Below are positions 42,231 to 49,597 of a stretch of 49,597 nucleotides of DNA, in pieces (the first letter of the stretch is position 1; each line of letters begins with the position of its first letter). The translations under genes were made by a program, and so were the position numbers. Source of the stretch: Campylobacterota bacterium (GTDB lineage Bacteria; Campylobacterota; Campylobacteria; Campylobacterales; Arcobacteraceae). The stretch covers positions 1-49,597 of the forward strand of contig QMKX01000010.1 of the NCBI GenBank assembly GCA_003643835.1, written 5' to 3'. The notes below the pieces were generated by a model. That model saw only the letters and a list, made by a program, of their open reading frames with translations. It did no database searches and was not told the origin of the DNA.

Positions 42231-43664
42231 TTAATGTTTAGCATAATCTATGGCTCTATGTTCTCTTATGACATTGACTTTTATCTCACCAGGGTAGCTT
42301 ACTTGCTCGGCTATCTCGAGAGCCAATTGCGATGCTAAAGCATATGTCTCTTCATCTTTTATCTCTTTTGATTTGACCAACACTCGCACCTCTTTTGCCC
42401 CATCTATAGCATATGCTTGCTCCACACAACTTTTTTGTGAACATATCAGTTCTATTTGTTCTACCCTTTTGATATAACTCTCCAACATACCACTTCGTGC
42501 TCCAACTCTACCAGCACTTAAACTATCTGCTATACACACAGCATATGCCTCGAGCGACTGTGGCTCTTCGTATTCGTGGTGAGCATATATTGCGTTTATC
42601 ACCTCTTTTGGTTCTTTGTATTTTTTAGCTAATTCCGCACCTATATCTACATGATTTCTATTCTCTTCAGCAGTCAAAGCCTTGCCTATATCGTGAAGCA
42701 AGCCTGCTCGTTTGGCCAGAAGCACATTTGCCCCTACTTCGCTAGCGATCAAGCCAGATAGTTTAGACACCTCAATAGTATGCAAAAGTGCATTTTGTCC
42801 ATAGCTTGTGCGATATTTTAGCTTGCCTACAAGATAAGTCAGCTCATCGTGTATGTTGTTTATGCCAAGTCTTTTCAACAATGCTTTGCTTTCTATCATA
42901 ATCTCTTTATCCATATTTGCTTTGATATACTCTTGTGTTGTTTCTATCTTGTTTTCATTTATTCTGCCATCATCCAACAAAGCGATTATAGTTTTTTTGG
43001 CTACTTCTCGTCTATATATATTGAAGTTGCTTATCGTGATATTGTCAAGTTCATTGTCCAACAATATATCAACATGCAATATATCTTTGAGTGCTTTTAT
43101 GTTTTTGCCATTTTTTCCTATTATTTTGCCTTTTAGTTTGTCGTCTGTTATTTTGATAGTAGTTGTGAAGTTTGTTTCTACAAAATCTGTGACATATCTA
43201 CTGCTCGCATCCAACAACAACTGTGCTGATTTCTCTTTGAGGTTTTGTTTAATACTTATAAACTCATCTTGGTATATTTTACCTACTTGTTCTTTAGCCA
43301 AATCGCGACTTAACTCTATGAGCATATCTTTAGCATCGTCTATCTTTATATTTGCTACATCTTCGAGTATAGTTGTAGTTAGTTGTAGTTGATTTTGATG
43401 TTCGTCATATATCTTTTTTGTTTTGTTTTTGAGCTCGTTTATTTGCTGTTTTTCTATTTTGATTTTTTGTTCTTCGTTTTCTATTTTTGTGGTTTTGTTT
43501 TTGAGCTCTATTTCACTTTCGTATTCTATAGCTTTGGCTTTGGCTTTGGCTTTTATTTCGTGTATGTCGAAGTTTGCTTTGTGTATTTTATTTGCGATCA
43601 TATATGTGACAATCGCTGTCAAAATTATAGCTATAAATATGATCAAAAATATCTCTAAATTCAT
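42231..43664 (-). CDS. rny: Ribonuclease Y
   Basis: RNase Y starts mRNA decay by endonucleolytic cleavage at the inner membrane. The 477-residue product has one N-terminal helix (residues 2-24), a coiled coil to about residue 110 rich in Lys, Glu and Gln, a KH domain with [15 protein letters not shown] near 178-192, and an HD domain with the metal ligands in [10 protein letters not shown] near 308-317 and [10 protein letters not shown] after it. Somewhat shorter coiled coil than the Bacillus enzyme. It overlaps the cyclo-ligase stop by 4 bases as ATGA. Confidence 0.95.
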   Translation of the reverse strand: MNLEIFLIIFIAIILTAIVTYMIANKIHKANFDIHEIKAKAKAKAIEYESEIELKNKTTKIENEEQKIKIEKQQINELKNKTKKIYDEHQNQLQLTTTILEDVANIKIDDAKDMLIELSRDLAKEQVGKIYQDEFISIKQNLKEKSAQLLLDASSRYVTDFVETNFTTTIKITDDKLKGKIIGKNGKNIKALKDILHVDILLDNELDNITISNFNIYRREVAKKTIIALLDDGRINENKIETTQEYIKANMDKEIMIESKALLKRLGINNIHDELTYLVGKLKYRTSYGQNALLHTIEVSKLSGLIASEVGANVLLAKRAGLLHDIGKALTAEENRNHVDIGAELAKKYKEPKEVINAIYAHHEYEEPQSLEAYAVCIADSLSAGRVGARSGMLESYIKRVEQIELICSQKSCVEQAYAIDGAKEVRVLVKSKEIKDEETYALASQLALEIAEQVSYPGEIKVNVIREHRAIDYAKH

Positions 43665-44197
43665 CGTTTTCCTTTTGTTATTATTTTATTTGCTTTTATA
43701 TCAAATATATTTGTCACTATCCCTTTAGCCTGACAATCAACCCTCTGCACAAAAATTATATATGGTTTGGTTTTCATATTTGCAAAAAACCTATCATAAT
43801 AACCTTTGCCAAACCCTATTCGTCTATTTGTTATATCGTATGCAACTACTGGCACCACTGCTGTGTGTATCTTTGGTTTTATGCCTGACCTGTTTGGTTG
43901 TCTCAAGCCATACTTTGTCTTTCTTGTTGGCAACCTATACACAGCTACAGACATATCGCCACCACTTATATATGGCACAAAAACATTTTTTGTTCTAATT
44001 TTTTTTAGTTTTTCTAAAAGTTTATATATATCTACTTCTATACTCATAGGCAGATACAAAAGCACATTTGTAGCTTTTTGCTTGAGTATTGTTTGTTCTA
44101 TATTTTTGCATATACTTTTGTCTTTGTATCTGTTTTTTTTCAAGCTTTGTTTTTTGAGCTTGTCTAAAGCAAAAACCCTATAGCTGTTTTTGTTTAT
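43661..44197 (-). CDS. 5-formyltetrahydrofolate cyclo-ligase, probably starting at ATA
   Basis: The protein converts 5-formyl-THF to methenyl-THF with ATP. It shows [23 protein letters not shown] and the C-terminal signature [13 protein letters not shown]. Available TTG at 44143 would cut off the N-terminal helix. Homology-like sequence continues upstream in frame ([17 protein letters not shown]) with no ATG, GTG or TTG until an in-frame stop at 44219-44221. The first plausible codon is ATA at 44197, overlapping the sucD stop as ATAA and preceded by AAGGA about nine bases away, just as other genes here overlap as ATGA. Start inferred; function firm. Confidence 0.82.
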   Translation of the reverse strand: MNKNSYRVFALDKLKKQSLKKNRYKDKSICKNIEQTILKQKATNVLLYLPMSIEVDIYKLLEKLKKIRTKNVFVPYISGGDMSVAVYRLPTRKTKYGLRQPNRSGIKPKIHTAVVPVVAYDITNRRIGFGKGYYDRFFANMKTKPYIIFVQRVDCQAKGIVTNIFDIKANKIITKGKR

Positions 44198-45366
44198 TTT
44201 CTTTTTTCCTTTATGAACTCAACTGCTTGACCATACCAACTTTTTAAACTTTTTGTCGCTTTTTCGCTGAACTGCTTGACCTCTTTTGTGGTATTTTTCG
44301 CTGTGTCGCTGTTTATCGCTTTTGTGAAGTTTTCACTCATTTTTTCACCAAACTCTTTGACCTCTTTTGCTGTCTTTTTGGCAGTTTCACTATTGATTGC
44401 CTCTTTTATATTTTTCTCTGCTTTGTAGTATCCATCTACGAAAGCCTCTTCAGCTTTTTTAGAATATTTTTGTATATCATCTGCTATGTCGCTGTTGTTT
44501 TCCATCATCTCTTTCACCGCTTTTCCTATATCGGCAGGCGATATGACTACCTTGACACCTGCTTTTTTCAAAGCATCCATCTTCTCTTTGGCTGTGCCTG
44601 CGCTACCACTGACTATAGCACCTGCGTGTCCCATGGTCTTGCCTTTTGGTGCTGTTTGACCAGCTATAAATGCCACAACTGGCTTGGTCATATTGTCTTT
44701 GATATATTTTGCCGCTTGTATCTCAAGGTCACCACCTATCTCGCCTATCATCACCACTGCTTTAGTTTTGTCGTCGTTTTCAAACATCTCAAGAAGTTGT
44801 ATATAAGACAACCCTATGATAGGATCTCCACCGATTCCCACAGCAGTGCTTATGCCATATCCTTCGTTGCATACTTGGTTTGCTCCTTCATAAGTCAATG
44901 TGCCAGACTTTGATATCAAACCTACTTGCCCTTTTTTAAATACACTTCCGGGCATTATGCCTATCTTGCACTCATCGGCTGTGATGATACCAGGGCAGTT
45001 TGGACCTATAGTTTTCATACCCATTTTTGTAGCATAATCTTTCGCCATTTGCATATCTTTGACCGGCGCACCTTCAGTTATGATCACTGCAAGCTCTATA
45101 CCAGAGCTTGCTGCTTCCATCACAGCATCACCTACGAAAGCAGGTGGCACAAATATCATACTGACCGTTGCTTTTGTTTTGGCTACTGCTTCTTTGACTG
45201 TATTAAACACTGGTTTATTTAAGTGTGTTTGTCCGCCTTTGTTTGGTGTGACACCTCCTACTATTTTGGTGCCGTATTCCAAGCATTGTGTCGCATGAAA
45301 TGTGCCCTCTTTTCCTGTGAAACCTTGCACTATCACTTTGGTATTTTTATCTACAAGTATTGACAT
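44194..45366 (-). CDS. sucD: Succinyl-CoA synthetase alpha subunit with a C-terminal helical repeat extension
   Basis: SucD with SucC makes succinyl-CoA or the reverse in the TCA cycle. Residues 1-289 are a normal alpha subunit: [32 protein letters not shown] and the phosphohistidine in [11 protein letters not shown]. The following roughly 100 residues (290-390) are absent in E. coli SucD. They are Lys/Glu-rich and predicted helical, and contain a 20-residue unit twice, starting at residues 323 and 350 (AINSxTAKxTxKEVKxFxEK, 27-residue period). The style is like phasin or LEA proteins. It starts directly after the sucC stop with zero spacing, behind AAAGGGG. Confidence 0.93.
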   Translation of the reverse strand: MSILVDKNTKVIVQGFTGKEGTFHATQCLEYGTKIVGGVTPNKGGQTHLNKPVFNTVKEAVAKTKATVSMIFVPPAFVGDAVMEAASSGIELAVIITEGAPVKDMQMAKDYATKMGMKTIGPNCPGIITADECKIGIMPGSVFKKGQVGLISKSGTLTYEGANQVCNEGYGISTAVGIGGDPIIGLSYIQLLEMFENDDKTKAVVMIGEIGGDLEIQAAKYIKDNMTKPVVAFIAGQTAPKGKTMGHAGAIVSGSAGTAKEKMDALKKAGVKVVISPADIGKAVKEMMENNSDIADDIQKYSKKAEEAFVDGYYKAEKNIKEAINSETAKKTAKEVKEFGEKMSENFTKAINSDTAKNTTKEVKQFSEKATKSLKSWYGQAVEFIKEKRK

Positions 45367-46671
45367 CTATTTGTCCCCCTTTGCTGTGGTTTTTTTAGTT
45401 GTAGTAGTTTTTTTGGCTACTGGTTTTTTGGCTGTTGTAGTTTTTTTCGCTACTGGTTTTTTTGGTGCCGCTTTTGGTTTAGTAGTTTTTGCTTTTGCTT
45501 TTGGAGTAGTCGCTGCCTTGACTGCTTTTTTGGCTCCATCGCCCAGATCATCGGCCACTATGAGGTTGGCTATCTTGGCTTTGCTTAATATATCGCTGGC
45601 TTCTTTCGCATTGGTGCCATCGAGTCTCACTATTACTGGTATATTTACTTTGGTTATCTTCGTAGCTTCTATTATACCATTTGCTATCCTATCACACCGC
45701 ACGATGCCACCAAATATATTTACAAATATAGCTTTAACTTTTTTGTTTTTGAGTATTATCTCAAAACCTTTTGCTACTGTTTCGGCACTCGCACTTCCGC
45801 CTACATCGAGAAAATTCGCAGGTGTTCCACCCATATGATTGATAGTATCCATAGTTCCCATAGCAAGCCCAGCTCCGTTTACCATACAGCCTATCTCTCC
45901 ATCGAGTGCTACATAGCTTAGTCCGTATTTGGCGGCTTCTGTCTCATCTTGGTCCTCTTCGCTCAAATCTCGCATAGCTTCTATGTTTGGTTGTCGATAC
46001 AAAGCACTATTATCAAAGCCCATCTTGCCATCAAGTGCCAGAAACTCTCCGCTACTGGTTTTGACCAATGGATTTATCTCTATCATCTCAGCATCGTTTT
46101 CCATATATAGTTTGTATAGTTTGCTCGCAAAACTTATGATATTTTTTTGTTCTACTTTGTCTATTATTCCCAGACCAAATGCCAAATGTCTGCCATGAAA
46201 GCCCTGGAACCCAATAGCAGGATCTACAGGCACTGTTATGATTTTGTCCGGTGATTTTTTGGCTACCGTCTCTATGTCCATACCACCTTCGGTGCTCGCC
46301 ATGATAAGCGGCATCTCAAGCTTTCTATCGAGCACCACACCTAAATATAGTTCATCTTTTATGTCAGCTCCATCTTCTATATACAACTTTCGCACCTTTT
46401 TGCCCTCGGGGCCTGTTTGGTGGGTGATGAGCTGCATACCCAATATCTCAGTTGAAAATTTCTCAACCTCTTTTATAGACTTAGCTAACTTCACTCCGCC
46501 TCCTAGTCCTCGACCGCCTGCGTGTATCTGGGCTTTGACTACCCACACAGGACCTCCTAATTTGTTGGCATTTTCTACTGCTTTTGCTACAGTTGTCGCC
46601 ATGATACCTTTTGGTGTAGGTATATCATATAAACCAAAAATTTTTTTCGCTTGATACTCATGTATATTCAT
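45367..46671 (-). CDS. sucC: Succinyl-CoA synthetase beta subunit with a histone-H1-like C-terminal tail
   Basis: SucC binds ATP and the CoA-succinate site together with SucD. Residues 1-384 are a normal beta subunit: MNIHEYQAKKIF, VKAQIHAGGRGLGGGVKLAK, EINPLV, FLALDGKMGFDN, and GGIVRCD near residue 320. After residue 384 comes a 50-residue tail made almost only of Lys, Ala, Thr and Pro with repeated PVAKKTTT, as in bacterial histone-H1-like proteins. E. coli SucC ends about where the tail begins. The tail should be disordered and strongly positive. AGGAG precedes the ATG. The gene starts the operon sucC, sucD, cyclo-ligase, rny, murA, dapD. Confidence 0.94.
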   Translation of the reverse strand: MNIHEYQAKKIFGLYDIPTPKGIMATTVAKAVENANKLGGPVWVVKAQIHAGGRGLGGGVKLAKSIKEVEKFSTEILGMQLITHQTGPEGKKVRKLYIEDGADIKDELYLGVVLDRKLEMPLIMASTEGGMDIETVAKKSPDKIITVPVDPAIGFQGFHGRHLAFGLGIIDKVEQKNIISFASKLYKLYMENDAEMIEINPLVKTSSGEFLALDGKMGFDNSALYRQPNIEAMRDLSEEDQDETEAAKYGLSYVALDGEIGCMVNGAGLAMGTMDTINHMGGTPANFLDVGGSASAETVAKGFEIILKNKKVKAIFVNIFGGIVRCDRIANGIIEATKITKVNIPVIVRLDGTNAKEASDILSKAKIANLIVADDLGDGAKKAVKAATTPKAKAKTTKPKAAPKKPVAKKTTTAKKPVAKKTTTTKKTTAKGDK

Positions 46672-46753
46672 CTTTAACTCCTAAATTTCAATATGTTATA
46701 ATATCGTATTAAACTTAATCCAAACCAAATATAAAAAAATATCTCTGCTATTA

Positions 46754-46831
46754 GATGTCTCACTCGTGCTTTACGAGTTGCGAGGTAGGAGCGACGAGGG
46801 ACGATATGCACAACATTATTCTCGGAACCCC
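46754..46831. repeat. 78-bp repeat A, copy 1
   Basis: Begins GATGTCTCACTCGTGCTTTACG and ends CTCGGAACCCC. Its second copy at 46969-47046 differs at only a few bases in the middle. The first 17 bases (GATGTCTCACTCGTGCT) are shared with the 83-bp unit found at 47432 and 49476. It has no open frame of note. Confidence 0.75.
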
Positions 46832-46964
46832 GTAACTTGTTCGGGGCTAATCATTCAAACTACTACAAACAAAAATATATCCTATTTTATCAGCATATCG
46901 TTTTAGCGGACAAACTATCATTGTGAGGCAAAGCCGAAACAACTCAACTACAATGGTTCGCTTT
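46823..46964. repeat. 142-bp repeat B, copy 1
   Basis: From CGGAACCCCGTAAC to TGGTTCGCTTT. The second copy is at 47206-47346 (141 bases). Both contain a conserved core TTGTGAGGCAAAGCCGAAAC and TAGCGGACAAACTA. The left end overlaps repeat A by 9 bases. CCCCG and CGGGG around bases 46828-46845 can pair. Confidence 0.75.
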
Positions 46965-46968
46965 ATGA

Positions 46969-47046
46969 GATGTCTCACTCGTGCTTTACGAGGGACGAGG
47001 CAGGAGCGACGAGGGACGATATGCACAACATTATTCTCGGAACCCC
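46969..47046. repeat. 78-bp repeat A, copy 2
   Basis: Direct copy of 46754-46831, 215 bases downstream. A and B alternate as A-B-A-C, so the region grew by duplication of composite units. Confidence 0.75.
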
Positions 47047-47104
47047 TGACTACTTATCGCAGATATTCACTTTGTGAACCGCTATCGCTTTTCTGGTCTG
47101 GGGC
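47036..47104. repeat. Repeat C, left arm of a 69-bp inverted repeat
   Basis: Starts CTCGGAACCCC, contains ATTCACTTTGTGAACCGCTA and ends CTGGGGC. Its reverse complement recurs with about a dozen differences at 47672-47741, 568 bases away. It shares its first bases with the ends of A and B. Confidence 0.7.
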
Positions 47105-47165
47105 TGAAGCTTCGACAACATACAATTATAAACAAGCTGACATATTTTGCTATTTTCACATTTTG

Positions 47166-47183
47166 CCCTAAACAAGTTTAGGG
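47166..47183. repeat. Short palindrome in the repeat region
   Basis: CCCTAAAC AA GTTTAGGG, a perfect 8-bp stem with a 2-base centre. Just after it GGTTCCG resembles the ends of the larger repeats. Confidence 0.6.
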
Positions 47184-47205
47184 TTCCGAAAAACTATAAA
47201 TCCAT

Positions 47206-47346
47206 CGGAACCGCGAACTCGTTCGGGGCTGAAGCTTAAAACTACTATCACAGAAATAGATACTATTTTTATCAGCATTTCGCTTTAGCGGACAAACTAC
47301 TATTGTGAGGCAAAGCCGAAACAACTCCGCTACAATGGTTCGCTTT
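47206..47346. repeat. 141-bp repeat B, copy 2
   Basis: Copy of 46823-46964 in the same orientation. Differences from copy 1 are spread over the length, with the right 70 bases best kept. Confidence 0.75.
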
Positions 47347-47431
47347 GTTATTTTGGGATAAAAATATGATATATAAATTTCGTGAAAAAAACTAAACTGT
47401 TTGAGTTTGAAAAACGAGTTTTTCATCATTG

Positions 47432-47510
47432 GATGTCTCACTCGTGCTATCGCTTGACAGATATAAAATCTGTTTCGCTCTCTAACTCGTGGTAGCAAAC
47501 GAGTTGCTAC
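47432..47510. repeat. Single copy of the 83-bp unit
   Basis: GATGTCTCACTCGTGCTATCGC to GAGTTGCTAC. It matches the unit at 49476-49558 almost throughout, including CAGATATAAAATCTG, GCTCTCTAACTCGTGGTAGC and GAGTTGCTAC. The 5' part can pair imperfectly with the 3' part. Confidence 0.75.
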
Positions 47511-47565
47511 AGAAGAAATTTTGAAAAAATATGCCTGAAATTATAACTCGCGATACCGATTTTTC

Positions 47566-47588
47566 GTGCCTTTTTCTAAAAAAGGCAC
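47566..47588. repeat. 10-bp hairpin in the repeat region
   Basis: GTGCCTTTTT CTA AAAAAGGCAC forms a perfect 10-bp stem with a 3-base loop. It may work as a terminator for transcripts entering the region. No gene ends near it. Confidence 0.5.
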
Positions 47589-47671
47589 AAGTGGGGGTGA
47601 GCGACGAGGCAGGAGCGACGAGGGACGATATGGACTACAATATTTTATCTTATTGATTGTTTTCAAATTTT

Positions 47672-47741
47672 GCCCCGAACCAGAAAAGCGGTAGCGGTTC
47701 ACGAAGTGAATTTCTCTGATAAGCAGTTGCGGGGTTCCGAG
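47672..47741. repeat. Repeat C, inverted right arm
   Basis: Reverse complement of 47036-47104 with about a dozen substitutions. Includes GTAGCGGTTCACGAAGTGAA and ends GGGGTTCCGAG. The rest of 46672-47880 holds no supportable gene; three open frames there (46923-47171, 47178-47498, 47541-47768) run across the repeats and are judged spurious. Confidence 0.7.
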
Positions 47742-47892
47742 TATAGAAAATGTATTATATTTTATCAAAATATCACCTCAAACTTATTTTTATCTCAAAC
47801 CAAACACACCACGAAACCAACGATTTATCGTATATTGTCATAAAATTTTCTAAAATACATCAAATTTTGAAGAACTTTTAAGAATTTTGTGT

Positions 47893-47898
47893 TATAAT
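47893..47898 (+). promoter_or_regulatory. Probable -10 element of the porin gene
   Basis: A consensus TATAAT preceded by TTTTGTGT, about 175 bases before the porin ATG. Transcription would begin near 47905 and give a long leader. A weak TTGAAG lies 20 bases upstream. The strong hexamer fits a very highly expressed gene. Confidence 0.6.
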
Positions 47899-47925
47899 TT
47901 CGCAACATTAGTTTTTGGTAGCTTT

Positions 47926-48009
47926 CCAAATACAAGATATCTCAAGATTTCTTGGCATTTGGCTTCTAAATTTCGGGTGAAATATCTATCGGGGGACGGA
48001 CTTCGGTAG
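47926..48009 (+). promoter_or_regulatory. Structured porin leader with two hairpins
   Basis: Hairpin 1 spans 47926-47962: CCAAAT/ATTTGG plus CAAG/CTTG separated by a small asymmetry. Hairpin 2 spans 47986-48009: CTATCG/CGGTAG, one G-T pair, around a G-rich loop. They lie in the leader between the promoter and the ATG at 48072. They may stabilise the transcript or be targets for an RNA regulator. I do not recognise a known riboswitch. Confidence 0.35.
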
Positions 48010-48071
48010 ATGTAGATGTAGCCATGAGAAGACTAACTGTTGATTTCGAAATGACAAAAAAAAGGATGATT

Positions 48072-49382
48072 ATGATAAAAAACGTTATCAAATTAAGTTT
48101 AGTTGCAGCGACAGCTGTAGCAGGGATCAGCACTGCGAGCAGCGCTGGAAAATTAGAAGATGCTATAAAAAACACTGACCTCACTGGTTATGTGCGATAT
48201 AGATACACAGACGGTTCAAACGACCAAAACACAAGTGAAGGTCCTTTCAGTAGGGATCCAATCACAAATGCCCCAGGTGCGATAGAACAAACACATCAAT
48301 ACAGAACAGTGTTTGATATCAAGTCAAAAGTAAACGACATGGTTACTGCAAATCTAAGAACAGATTTACAAGGCACCATAACTGACGAGACTGGCGATCA
48401 AGATCCAAATCTGTTAACTTTCACACATGCGAACTTTATATTTAACACAGGCTTCGCTACGATCACTGCTGGTAAACAAGGGGTTCCAACTCCATTTGCC
48501 GATGCACTTGAACAACAAGGCACAGGTGTAGTAGCAGTGCTACCTGCAGGTCCTGTCAATATAGCAGCTGGTTGGTTCTTCAACACAGATGTCACATCAG
48601 GTAATATAAATGCAGATGCAAATAGCACAGATAGACCTGCTAATGCAGCACCTGTTGGAGCTCACAACCTTGTGGCACTTGGTGTTATGGGAAAAGCAAG
48701 TGTAGTTGACTTCGGTGTTTGGCTCGCTAAACTAAGTGATGGTGGCGATAGCAACTCTGTTACCGACGCAAATTCACCAGATAGCAACACAAGTTTAGAA
48801 GGTGCAGGTGCGACAGCTATAAACTTAAATGTAGGTGTAAATATAGGCACTCTTAAAATTGAAGTAAACCATGCACAAGTAGCTTATGATATTGATGAAT
48901 CATTAAAAACCGATAAAACTACAGATGACCCTACAAATACCCAAACAAGAGTTATGGGAACAATCGATGCCGGAACAGTTCAGGCAACTATAGGTGTGAT
49001 ACTTACAGGTGAAGATGGCGGAGATGTCACATTTGGAGACACCGATGCAAAAGCAAACTTCGATGGTAGAGATTTCCATGCTTCAAGCACAAGAGACGCT
49101 ACTATATTTAACTTCAAAGCAGCTATGCCTTTGGGAGCTGTAACATTGTGGGCACAACATATCACTACAGATGACACAGACGGTCAATCAGCAAAAGATG
49201 CAAACGGCAAAGATGTAGAGACAGACGCAACTGAGACAAGCCTTGGCTTCAACTATGCTATGACTAAAAACTTCAGTATATCTGGATACTATGCACAAGC
49301 AGAATACATCAATGAAAAGGATAGCGAAGAAACAGAAGATACTTATGACAAACAAAGAATTGAGATGAAATACACATTCTAA
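48072..49382 (+). CDS. Campylobacterota major outer membrane porin
   Basis: The 436-residue product has a signal peptide (MIKNVIKLSLVAATAVAG..., cleavage near residue 25), then KLEDAIKNTDLTGYVRYRY and an alternating beta-strand pattern to the C-terminal phenylalanine (IEMKYTF), which is the outer-membrane assembly signal. This is the major outer membrane protein family of the phylum, a trimeric 16- to 18-strand cation-selective porin. Negatively charged loops (DEDGxD style, for example TDANSPDSN) are numerous. Open frame extends back to 48024, with in-frame ATG codons at 48024, 48051 and 48066, but AAGGA before the ATG at 48072 gives the best start. Confidence 0.93.
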   Translation: MIKNVIKLSLVAATAVAGISTASSAGKLEDAIKNTDLTGYVRYRYTDGSNDQNTSEGPFSRDPITNAPGAIEQTHQYRTVFDIKSKVNDMVTANLRTDLQGTITDETGDQDPNLLTFTHANFIFNTGFATITAGKQGVPTPFADALEQQGTGVVAVLPAGPVNIAAGWFFNTDVTSGNINADANSTDRPANAAPVGAHNLVALGVMGKASVVDFGVWLAKLSDGGDSNSVTDANSPDSNTSLEGAGATAINLNVGVNIGTLKIEVNHAQVAYDIDESLKTDKTTDDPTNTQTRVMGTIDAGTVQATIGVILTGEDGGDVTFGDTDAKANFDGRDFHASSTRDATIFNFKAAMPLGAVTLWAQHITTDDTDGQSAKDANGKDVETDATETSLGFNYAMTKNFSISGYYAQAEYINEKDSEETEDTYDKQRIEMKYTF

Positions 49383-49436
49383 TTTGCTTCGCAAAATAGA
49401 ATCAACACAATCTTATACTATTTTAAACATAGTATC

Positions 49437-49464
49437 AAAGCGAGACTTCGGTCTCGCTTTTTTT
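49437..49464 (+). terminator. Intrinsic terminator of the porin gene
   Basis: AAAGCGAGAC TTCG GTCTCGCTTT followed by TTTT: a perfect 10-bp stem with a stable TTCG tetraloop and a T run, 54 bases after the porin stop. The strongest terminator in the window. AGTAT pairs with ATACT just before it at 49415-49435, which may add stability. Confidence 0.93.
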
Positions 49465-49475
49465 ATGCTTCATAA

Positions 49476-49597
49476 GATGTCTCACTCGTGCTATCACTTC
49501 ACAGATATAAAATCTGTTTCGCTCTCTAACTCGTGGTAGCAAGCGAGTTGCTACTATAGATGTCTCACTCGTGCTATCACTTCACAGATATAAAATC
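49476..49597. repeat. Start of an 83-bp tandem repeat array, cut by the window end
   Basis: The first unit runs from 49476 to 49558 and the second begins at 49559 with identical sequence for the 39 bases available. Inside are CAGAT/ATCTG and AACTCG/CGAGTT inverted repeats. A close single copy is at 47432-47510 and a mutated one near 17.4 kb. Spacing without unique sequence between units shows this is a tandem array and not a CRISPR. Confidence 0.8.

Noticed and set aside
43423-43728. Plus-strand open frames opposite the rny coiled-coil region
   Set aside because: They are shadows of the repetitive Lys/Glu codons on the minus strand, giving long runs of Phe, Ser and Leu.
45302-45838. Plus-strand 178-residue frame opposite sucC
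   Set aside because: It is the reverse reading of the Lys/Ala/Thr tail and the following SucC codons; SucC motifs on the minus strand are decisive.
46923-47768. Three open frames (46923-47171 plus, 47178-47498 minus, 47541-47768 minus) in the repeat region
   Set aside because: They cross repeat borders, contain parts of A, B, C and the 83-bp unit, and have no ribosome binding sites or family motifs.
47926-48009. Known riboswitch in the porin leader
   Set aside because: The hairpins do not match any riboswitch consensus I can recall, and porins are rarely controlled in that way.
47432-49597. CRISPR array from the recurring 83-bp unit
   Set aside because: The tandem copies have no unique spacers between them, the unit is too long, and no cas gene is present in the window.

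Overview
The window is a dense, AT-rich stretch of chromosome from a member of the Campylobacterota (former Epsilonproteobacteria). The evidence is a campylobacterial major outer membrane porin, the long DapD form, a PurC-PurS-PurQ block, a glyQ-ribA pair, low GC, and sigma70 promoters with a -10 hexamer behind T-rich sequence and no clear -35. A free-living, sulfur-oxidiser-like relative (Sulfurimonas/Sulfurovum type) fits the NirJ-like, ModAB and succinyl-CoA synthetase genes, but the genus cannot be fixed from sequence alone.

Layout. 1-1.2 kb: end of a cadherin-repeat surface protein whose C-terminal FISUMP domain is in another frame because of a one-base shift. 1.5-6 kb: a LysE exporter, a small membrane protein, glyQ-ribA, a BFD-like ferredoxin, a CopD/HemJ-like protein, rsmI, rpmE. 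6.2-8.3 kb: a three-gene restriction-modification island whose last gene looks like a PabI-family restriction DNA glycosylase. 8.4-17.3 kb: DUF3108 protein, surE, mltA, cytochrome c, NirJ-like radical SAM protein, modAB, a short asparaginase-like protein, lpxD, ftsK. 17.6-25.9 kb: an aspartic protease, two more LysE exporters, a TRIC-like protein, an aapJQMP general amino-acid importer and comM. 26-35.8 kb: argF, yeiH, ctpA, purC-purS-purQ, an envelope cluster (SH3, PlsC, TPM, FixH), a TrmA/RlmD-like methyltransferase, alr. 35.8-46.7 kb: mostly minus strand, ttcA-like, lpxH, mobA, a tRNA with CAT anticodon on the plus strand, trmL, purU, dapD, murA, rny, 5-formyl-THF cyclo-ligase, sucD, sucC. 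46.7-48 kb: a 1.3 kb non-coding mosaic of direct and inverted repeats. 48-49.4 kb: the porin and its terminator, then the start of an 83-bp tandem repeat that runs off the window.

Most interesting points. (1) The endonuclease gene keeps the residue spacing of PabI, an adenine DNA glycosylase specific for GTAC. GTAC itself is almost absent from the window: I found four sites by eye where base composition predicts well over one hundred. (2) Both subunits of succinyl-CoA synthetase carry unusual C-terminal extensions: a histone-H1-like Lys/Ala/Thr/Pro tail on SucC and a roughly 100-residue helical repeat tail on SucD. (3) A composite repeat family recurs at 17.3, 46.7-47.7 and 49.5 kb.
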